In this document: piece after piece, positions 42,408-47,634 of the stretch | Layout of the letters: each line of letters starts with the position of its first letter | Numbering within the stretch: position 1 is the first letter of the stretch | Source: SURF-32 sp964648365 | Lineage (GTDB): Bacteria > Planctomycetota > Phycisphaerae > UBA1845 | DNA length: 47,634 nucleotides | Assembly: GCA_964648365.1 (NCBI GenBank) | Contig: CAZYLK010000024.1 | Span: 1-47,634, forward strand | Reading direction: 5' to 3' | The notes under the pieces: model-generated | Seen by the model: the letters and a program-made list of their open reading frames with translations, nothing else | What the model was told of the DNA's origin: nothing | Databases searched by the model: none | Program-made: the position numbers and the translations under genes

Positions 42408-43193
42408 ATGACTTCATCTGAGAATGCTCCCAACACCGGCCGGGATGACGCCGCGGCGCCTGGTTCATCCGATCGGCGCCGCGCGGGCCGGCCCGTGACA
42501 CCCGTACCCCCGCCCGCAGACGACGCGCCGTTCGGCGCGGGTCTGGTGGAGGACACCCCTCCGCCCGACGCGAACGCCGCCGCCCTTGAAGCCGTGGGAG
42601 ATCGCCCGCTCCGAGCGGAGCACGACGCCGACGGGTGGGAAGCCGTGCCGGATGAGCAGATGCTCGACGAAGTGGGCGACGACGCGTCGGACAGCGACTT
42701 GGAGGATGCGGATGCGTCTCCGGCGGGCGACGACGGGGGCGACGACCGTCCGCCGTGGTCGCGTGGTCGGCGCGACGGCCGCGAGGGCGATCGGGCTTCG
42801 GCGGCGCCCGCTGCGCCACCCGATGAACCGGCGATAGGCATCGACGACGATGCACCCGCAGCTCCCAGCGAGGCTCAGTCCGCCGCGACGGCCGGGCGGC
42901 CCGTGCGCGATACGTGGGATCCTGCCGCGACGCCGCGCCACCTGGCAGTGGAACTGAAGCGCATCGAGGCGCGCATTCAGGAACTGCTCGAAGGCATCGA
43001 CCCGCGCCGCAAGCGCCGGCTCGAGGGGACGCGCCGTTGGCTTGAACTCCAGGACGACATCGCCGCCATACGCTTCGACGGTCGCATCGACGAGGGCCGC
43101 GTGCGCGAGATCAACGCGCTGTGCGCCAAGCGTCATCGCCTCTTTAGACACCTCAACTTCCTCGTCGCGACCCGGCCGACGTGGAATACGTAG
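42408..43193 (+). CDS. acidic low-complexity protein with helical C-terminus
   Basis: 261 residues. Residues 1-165 are Asp/Ala/Pro-rich, low-complexity and likely disordered (AGDDGGDDRPPWSRG and similar). Residues about 170-260 are helical and charged: AVELKRIEARIQELLEG, RRLEGTRRWLELQDDI and AKRHRLFRHLNFLV. No family recognised. The ATG at 42408 lies seven bases after the preceding stop, so it is probably translated in the same operon. An interaction partner of the exported repeat protein is possible, but this one has no signal peptide. Confidence 0.6.
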   Translation: MTSSENAPNTGRDDAAAPGSSDRRRAGRPVTPVPPPADDAPFGAGLVEDTPPPDANAAALEAVGDRPLRAEHDADGWEAVPDEQMLDEVGDDASDSDLEDADASPAGDDGGDDRPPWSRGRRDGREGDRASAAPAAPPDEPAIGIDDDAPAAPSEAQSAATAGRPVRDTWDPAATPRHLAVELKRIEARIQELLEGIDPRRKRRLEGTRRWLELQDDIAAIRFDGRIDEGRVREINALCAKRHRLFRHLNFLVATRPTWNT

Positions 43194-43242
43194 TCTGCGC
43201 CGCGCGTGTCGCTGCGGACGGTAACCCAGTCAGGGAGATAGA

Positions 43243-44457
43243 ATGAGACGTCAAGGACGATGGTCGGTCGTGATTGGTGCGGTCATGTGCGTCATGTCCG
43301 GGTGTGCAACGGAGGGGGGCGGGGACTCACTCGCCCAGCGTGCGTGGCGCGTCCACCGTTCCTCGATCGTGTTCGACGGACACAACGATCTGCCCGGCGA
43401 GATTCGCACGAAGTCGCAGTCCGGCTTCGACATCATCGACCTCGCCGAGCGGCAGCCGTCGCTGCACACCGACATTCCGCGGCTGCGCGAAGGCGGCGTG
43501 GGGGCGCAGTTCTGGTCCGCCTACGTTCCGTCGTCAACGATGGAGACGGGCGGCGCGGCCCGTTACGCGCTGGAGCAGATCGACCTGATCAAGCGGATGG
43601 TCGCGCGCTATCCGGACGCCTTCGAGATGGCGTACACCGCCGAGGACGTGGAGCGCATCCACCGCCGCGGGAAGATCGCGTCGCTGATCGGCATCGAGGG
43701 CGGGCACGCCATCGAGAACTCGCTGGGGGCGCTGCGGATGTTCTACGAACTGGGCACGCGCTACATGACGCTGACGCACTCGAAGTCGCTCGACTGGGCG
43801 GACTCCTGCACCGACGAGGCGAAGTGCGGCGGCCTGTCGCCCTTCGGGGAGGAGGTCGTGCTGGAGATGAACCGGCTGGGCATGCTGGTGGACATCTCCC
43901 ACGTCTCGGCCGACGCCATGCGCGACGTGTTGCGGGTCACCAGGGCACCGGTCATCGCCTCCCATTCGTCGGCCTACGCCCTGGCGCCGCATCCGCGCAA
44001 CGTGCCCGACGACGTCTTGCGCGGCGTGGCGGCCAACGGCGGCGTGGTCATGGTGAACTTCTATCCGGTCTTTATCGCGCCGGAGGGGGCGGAGTTTTCG
44101 GCGGCTCGCACAGCCGCCAGGGCTGATCTTCGGGCCAGGCACGCCGACGACGCCGAGTTTCTTGCCGCGTATGACGCCTGGCAGCGCGAGCACCCCGAGC
44201 CGACCGCTACGCTCGACACGGTCGTGGACCACGTCGACCACATCGTGAAGGTGGCCGGGGTCGATCACGTCGGGCTTGGCTCTGATTTCGACGGCGTCCC
44301 CAGCCTGCCGTCCGGCCTGGAAGACGTGTCAAGGTTCCCGGCGATCACGGCCGAACTGCTGCGCCGCGGCTATTCGGAAGACGACATCCGCAAGATCCTC
44401 GGCGGCAACCTGCTGCGGGCGCTGCGCGAGGCGGAGCGCGTGGCGGCGGGGAGGTAA
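43243..44457 (+). CDS. membrane dipeptidase-type lipoprotein (M19)
   Basis: 404 residues. A lipoprotein signal with VMSGC (Cys21). The M19 metal site is complete: His47-x-Asp49 in FDGHNDLPGEI, Glu152 in GIEGGHAIE, His220 in VDISHVSAD and His241 in IASHSSAYA, with GLGSDFDG near the end. M19 enzymes cleave dipeptides, some with D-residues, at the outer face of the membrane. AGGGAGA before the ATG supports the start. It follows the acidic protein by 49 bases and may end the operon. Confidence 0.92.
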   Translation: MRRQGRWSVVIGAVMCVMSGCATEGGGDSLAQRAWRVHRSSIVFDGHNDLPGEIRTKSQSGFDIIDLAERQPSLHTDIPRLREGGVGAQFWSAYVPSSTMETGGAARYALEQIDLIKRMVARYPDAFEMAYTAEDVERIHRRGKIASLIGIEGGHAIENSLGALRMFYELGTRYMTLTHSKSLDWADSCTDEAKCGGLSPFGEEVVLEMNRLGMLVDISHVSADAMRDVLRVTRAPVIASHSSAYALAPHPRNVPDDVLRGVAANGGVVMVNFYPVFIAPEGAEFSAARTAARADLRARHADDAEFLAAYDAWQREHPEPTATLDTVVDHVDHIVKVAGVDHVGLGSDFDGVPSLPSGLEDVSRFPAITAELLRRGYSEDDIRKILGGNLLRALREAERVAAGR

Positions 44458-44796
44458 GGCGGCGGGGCGGATCGCTGACCGCACGGGCGGGCACGGTCAA
44501 CGGGGTTGCGCTCTACGTTGCCACCGCGGCCGAAATCCCGTGTATAAGCGTCCAACTGAGCCGACCGCGGAACCAGACCTGTGTGGCGGGGCGATTCGCT
44601 TTTCCGGGCTTTAAGGAACGGGCGTTTCGTCCCGCCCTTAGTATTGTCTGAGTTGCGTCGAAGCCACCATCAGGCTGTGTGGCGTCGCCGGGGGATCGGG
44701 GATCCGCCCCGTACCGGTTGCTCCGCCCCGCCTTGACCCCTGCCCGCGTCCCGGATAATCATCACCAAAGGCGTTCTGCTGGAAGGTGTCGCCCCT
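44458..44796. other. spacer upstream of guaB
   Basis: 339 bases with no gene. It holds the guaB promoter and a weak GGGCG-N8-CGCCC hairpin (44620-44637) followed by TTA. TATAAG at 44543-44548 has no good -35 partner. Confidence 0.5.
44733..44759 (+). promoter_or_regulatory. promoter of guaB
   Basis: TTGACC (44733-44738), a 15-base spacer, GATAAT (44754-44759). Both hexamers match in five of six positions; the spacer is one base short. A ribosome site GGAAGGTG (44781-44788) lies eight bases before the ATG. Confidence 0.65.
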
Positions 44797-46296
44797 ATGC
44801 TTACCCGATCTGGTTTACCGAACCGCACCGCCGCGGCCGTGGTGCGGGAGTCGCTGACGTTTGATGATGTACTCCTGGCCCCCCGGCGGTCGTCGCACGT
44901 GCCGGATGCGGTCGAGCTGCGCACGCTGCTGACCCGCAACATCGCGCTGAACATCCCGCTGGTCTCCGCGGCCATGGACACTGTGACCGAGTCCCGCCTG
45001 GCCATCGCCCTGGCTCAGGAGGGCGGCATGGGGATCATTCACAAGAACATGTCCGTCGAGGCCCAGTGCCGAGAGGTTCACAAAGTCAAGCGGTCGGAGA
45101 GCGGCGTCATCCTCGATCCGGAGGCGGTGCAGCCGGACGTGCCGGTCAGCCGCGTCCGCGAGATCATGGACCTGCAGAACATCAGCGGCGTGCCCGTGGT
45201 CGATGGCAACCACAAGCTCGTCGGCATCATCACCCGCCGTGACATGAAGTTCCTCGAGTCGAACGACCTCAAGGTGCGCGACGTGATGACCTCCGAGCAC
45301 CTGGTCACCGGCCCGCCGGATACTAGCCTCGACGACGCCGAACAGATCCTCAATAAGGCCAAGGTCGAGAAGCTCCTGCTGGTCAACACGGACCGCACGC
45401 TTCACGGCCTGATCACGATGCGCGACATCGAGCGCAGCCGGCTCTACCCCAGCAGTTGCAAGGACGACCGCGGCCGGCTCCGCGTTGGCGCGGCCGTGGG
45501 CGTGCATGAGTACGAGCGGGTCGAAGGGCTGATCGAGGCGGGCGTGGACGTGGTGGTCGTCGATACGGCCCACGGACACTCCGACAACGTCATCGAGACG
45601 GTCAAGAAGATCCGTAGCAAGTACGCCATCGACATCATCGCCGGCAACATCGCCACGGCCGAGGCGGCGGGCGATCTGATTGCGGCCGGGGCGGACGCGC
45701 TCAAGGTCGGTATCGGACCGGGCAGCATCTGCACGACGCGCGTTGTGTCCGGCGTTGGAGTGCCACAGCTCACCGCGATCATGGACGTCGTCTCGGTGGC
45801 GTGTGCTGAGGGCGTGCCGACCATCGCCGACGGAGGCATCCGCTGGTCAGGCGACATCGTCAAGGCGCTGGCAGGGGGGGCGCATTGCGTGATGATCGGG
45901 TCGCTGTTCGCCGGCTTGGAAGAATCGCCAGGCGAACTGGTGACCTGGAAGGGGCGACGCTTCAAGGAATACCGCGGCATGGGTTCGCTGGGCGCGATGG
46001 TGAAGGGCTCGGCCGATCGGTATCGGCAGGATTCCCGCACGCCGACGGGTAAGCTGGTGCCGGAGGGCATCGAAGGCCGCGTGCCGTATCGCGGGCCGCT
46101 GTCGGAGTTCGTGTATCAACTTGTCGGCGGCATTCGATCCGGAATGGGCTATTGCGGCACGCCGTCGATTGACGATCTTCGTACGCAGACTACCTTCTAC
46201 CGCGTGACCGCCGCCGGCGTGGCCGAGTCCCACCCGCATGACGTGGCCATCACCAAGGAGTCGCCGAACTATGCGTTGGAAATCCCGATGGATTGA
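44797..46296 (+). CDS. guaB: IMP dehydrogenase
   Basis: 499 residues. LTFDDVLLAPRRSSHVP, the catalytic barrel with GPGSICTTR (Cys312 forms the thioimidate with IMP), GGIRWSGDIVKALAGGA and the flap region EGRVPYRGP. A CBS pair (about 105-215) sits in the usual insert. The enzyme makes XMP for guanine nucleotide synthesis. A strong promoter and ribosome site precede it. A REP-like palindrome begins at the base after the stop. Confidence 0.97.
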   Translation: MLTRSGLPNRTAAAVVRESLTFDDVLLAPRRSSHVPDAVELRTLLTRNIALNIPLVSAAMDTVTESRLAIALAQEGGMGIIHKNMSVEAQCREVHKVKRSESGVILDPEAVQPDVPVSRVREIMDLQNISGVPVVDGNHKLVGIITRRDMKFLESNDLKVRDVMTSEHLVTGPPDTSLDDAEQILNKAKVEKLLLVNTDRTLHGLITMRDIERSRLYPSSCKDDRGRLRVGAAVGVHEYERVEGLIEAGVDVVVVDTAHGHSDNVIETVKKIRSKYAIDIIAGNIATAEAAGDLIAAGADALKVGIGPGSICTTRVVSGVGVPQLTAIMDVVSVACAEGVPTIADGGIRWSGDIVKALAGGAHCVMIGSLFAGLEESPGELVTWKGRRFKEYRGMGSLGAMVKGSADRYRQDSRTPTGKLVPEGIEGRVPYRGPLSEFVYQLVGGIRSGMGYCGTPSIDDLRTQTTFYRVTAAGVAESHPHDVAITKESPNYALEIPMD

Positions 46297-46337
46297 GCAG
46301 AGCGAGCCGCGGGCTTCAGCCCGCGCGGACGGGCTGA
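46297..46337. repeat. REP-like palindromic repeat, copy 2
   Basis: AGCGAGCCGCGGGCTTCAGC followed by CCGCGCGGACGGGCT; it differs by one base in the core from 25791-25833. GCGGGC-TTCA-GCCCGC folds as a hairpin; placed right after the guaB stop, it might help end the transcript. Confidence 0.65.
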
Positions 46338-46411
46338 ACCGAAAGTGCCGCCGGCCCTCGGGAGCTGCGCCGACCTCGGGTCGCCCCGCCCGGCGCGTTC
46401 GGCGGGCCGGG

Positions 46412-46888
46412 GTGCTCGGTGCTGCGTTTTGTGCCCGCTCTGGCGGGTCCAGCCGCTCCTCGTTCGGCCGCTCCCTGACGGTCGCGGTTCTGATGGCGAC
46501 GCTGACCGGTTGTCAGCACTATTATGCCGATCCGTTTCGTGACCCGTACGCGGGCGAGCCGGAGGTGGGGACGGCGTCATCGTTCGCGCTGGCGGAAATG
46601 GAGGTGCAGCCGTCCGCGCCGCGTCAGCGGGATCACGAGCCCATGGTGTCACGCCTGGAGGATGGCACGGTCGTGCATGGCCCGCTGTACTTCGAGGACA
46701 ACCTGCTGCTCAAGGCCAGCAACGACGACCAGTTCTGCCTGACGTGGGAGGACTATGTCGGCTTCCCGCTCGGCGACGGGCGTTTCCTGTTGAACTTTTT
46801 CCTGTCGCCGGTCAGCATGGTGGTCTATCCGCCGTGGACGGCTGCGCACACCGCCAGCGATAATCTCTCCGTCGCGGGACTGCCGTAA
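46412..46888 (+). CDS. small lipoprotein, function unknown
   Basis: 158 residues from GTG 46412, chosen because the preceding 58 codons of the frame overlap guaB and the repeat. TVAVLMATLTGC is a lipoprotein signal, so the mature protein starts at Cys34. The body has two regions: an acidic part (HYYADPFRDPYAGEPEVG) and a conserved-looking beta part (VVHGPLYFEDNLLLKASNDD, WEDYVGFPLGDGRFLLNF). No family recognised. The start is uncertain. Confidence 0.6.
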   Translation: MLGAAFCARSGGSSRSSFGRSLTVAVLMATLTGCQHYYADPFRDPYAGEPEVGTASSFALAEMEVQPSAPRQRDHEPMVSRLEDGTVVHGPLYFEDNLLLKASNDDQFCLTWEDYVGFPLGDGRFLLNFFLSPVSMVVYPPWTAAHTASDNLSVAGLP

Positions 46889-47074
46889 CCTGCGTATCGC
46901 GGAGCGCGGCCCGGGGCGCCGGGTCGCGCGTACCCCCCAAGTCTCCATTCTCGCCCGCAGCATCTTCTGCTAGATTCTCCGCGGGTCGGTTGCAGCGCGG
47001 ATCGCGGTCGGGTGGCGGACACCCGTCCGGGCTTCCGCCGCGCTTGGAACCCGACCCCGGCCGGTAGCCCCCGC

Positions 47075-47634
47075 ATGGACGTCATCGAGAGCAAGATCCG
47101 CGTCGGCGACGAGACTTTCGCCACCAACAGGGCGCACATGGAGTCCCTGGTCGCCGAGCTGCGCGAACGGCTGGCGGTGGTGAAACAGGGCGGCGGCAAG
47201 GCAGCGGTCGAGCGGCACGAGAGTCGCGGAAAGCTGTTCGTCCGCACACGGATCGAGCGGCTGGTGGATCCTGACTCGCCGTTTCTGGAGTTCAGCCCGC
47301 TGGCGGCTTCCGGAATGTATGACGACGCCGCCCCGGCCGCGGGTGTGGTGACCGGCATCGGGCGCATCCGCGGACGCGAGTGCGTGATCGTTGCCAACGA
47401 CGCCACCGTCAAAGGCGGCACGTATTATCCGATCACGGTCAAGAAGCACCTTCGGGCGCAGGAGATCGCTCAGGAGAACGCGCTGCCATGCGTGTACCTG
47501 GTAGACTCGGGAGGGGCGTTCCTGCCGTTGCAGGCAGAGGTCTTTCCCGACCGCGACCACTTCGGCCGCATCTTCTACAACCAGGCGCAGATGTCCGCCC
47601 GCGGCATCCCGCAGATCGCCGTCGTGATGGGCTC
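47075..47634 (+). CDS. acyl-CoA carboxylase carboxyltransferase, methylcrotonyl-CoA-type, 3' part cut
   Basis: 186 codons to the right edge from ATG 47075. HESRGKLFVRTRIERLVDPDSPFLEFSPLA, quoted in parts such as RIERLVDPDSPFLE, then VVTGIGRIRG, VIVANDATVKGGTYYP, VKKHLRAQEIA, CVYLVDSGGAFLP and FGRIFYNQAQMS are typical of the beta subunit of methylcrotonyl- or geranyl-CoA carboxylase rather than propionyl-CoA carboxylase. It would act in leucine or related branched-chain breakdown with a biotin-carrying partner outside the window. Confidence 0.85.
   Translation, partial: MDVIESKIRVGDETFATNRAHMESLVAELRERLAVVKQGGGKAAVERHESRGKLFVRTRIERLVDPDSPFLEFSPLAASGMYDDAAPAAGVVTGIGRIRGRECVIVANDATVKGGTYYPITVKKHLRAQEIAQENALPCVYLVDSGGAFLPLQAEVFPDRDHFGRIFYNQAQMSARGIPQIAVVMG

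Noticed and set aside
40211..42841. An 876-residue minus-strand frame
   Set aside because: It overlaps trkH, trkA and the toroid-protein gene on the other strand, all of which match known families; it is an antisense shadow.

Overview
The window is a GC-rich bacterial chromosome segment. The mix of genes points to the phylum Planctomycetota, perhaps a Phycisphaerae-like lineage: a TPR-type membrane glycosyltransferase, exported proteins with dockerin-like or Cys-rich tails, two paralogous zinc-ribbon membrane proteins, many short intergenic repeats, and a ribosomal protein L34 that opens MHYPRRN. This placement rests on gene content only. I see no tRNA, rRNA, CRISPR array, riboswitch or prophage.

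Layout. 1-8.6 kb: a glycosyltransferase cut by the left edge, a small exported protein, an EamA-cupin fusion transporter facing a MocR-type regulator, a GT87 mannosyltransferase-like protein and a membrane phosphatase/sulfatase-fold enzyme. 8.7-12.0 kb: sigma factor, ribosomal protein S1 and L34, all on the minus strand. 12.5-16.1 kb (minus): an ALDH7-type aldehyde dehydrogenase followed by a frameshifted DUF2283 gene, an AAA ATPase and a DUF3226 TOPRIM-like protein. The last two overlap by one base and form a candidate OLD/PARIS-like defence pair. 16.7-20 kb: a DegP/HtrA protease with a good terminator, and a membrane metallophosphatase. 20.1-25.6 kb: an exported Cys-rich protein, two zinc-ribbon paralogues (one cut by a single in-frame TAA where the other has CAA) and a dockerin-like protein. 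25.6-28.6 kb: a repeat-rich spacer that holds a previously unlisted 28-codon gene with an elaborate promoter, then accA and a two-lobed aspartic protease-like lipoprotein.

28.9-36.8 kb is a five-gene type I restriction-modification operon in the order hsdR, dinD-like, hsdS, DUF4917/SIR2-like, hsdM. The two extra genes sit inside the operon with short spacers, so this looks like a composite defence locus. 37-38.1 kb: rplM-rpsI, followed by a MITE-like inverted repeat. 38.4-41.1 kb: trkH-trkA potassium uptake. 41.2-46.9 kb: an exported squalene-cyclase-fold protein, an acidic low-complexity protein, a membrane dipeptidase lipoprotein, guaB and a small lipoprotein. The right edge cuts a methylcrotonyl-CoA carboxylase beta-type carboxyltransferase.

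Best candidates for new biology: the R-D-S-SIR2-M restriction operon, the ATPase/TOPRIM pair, the small membrane-protein gene at 25.9 kb with its tandem repeat promoter, and the nonsense-split zinc-ribbon gene.
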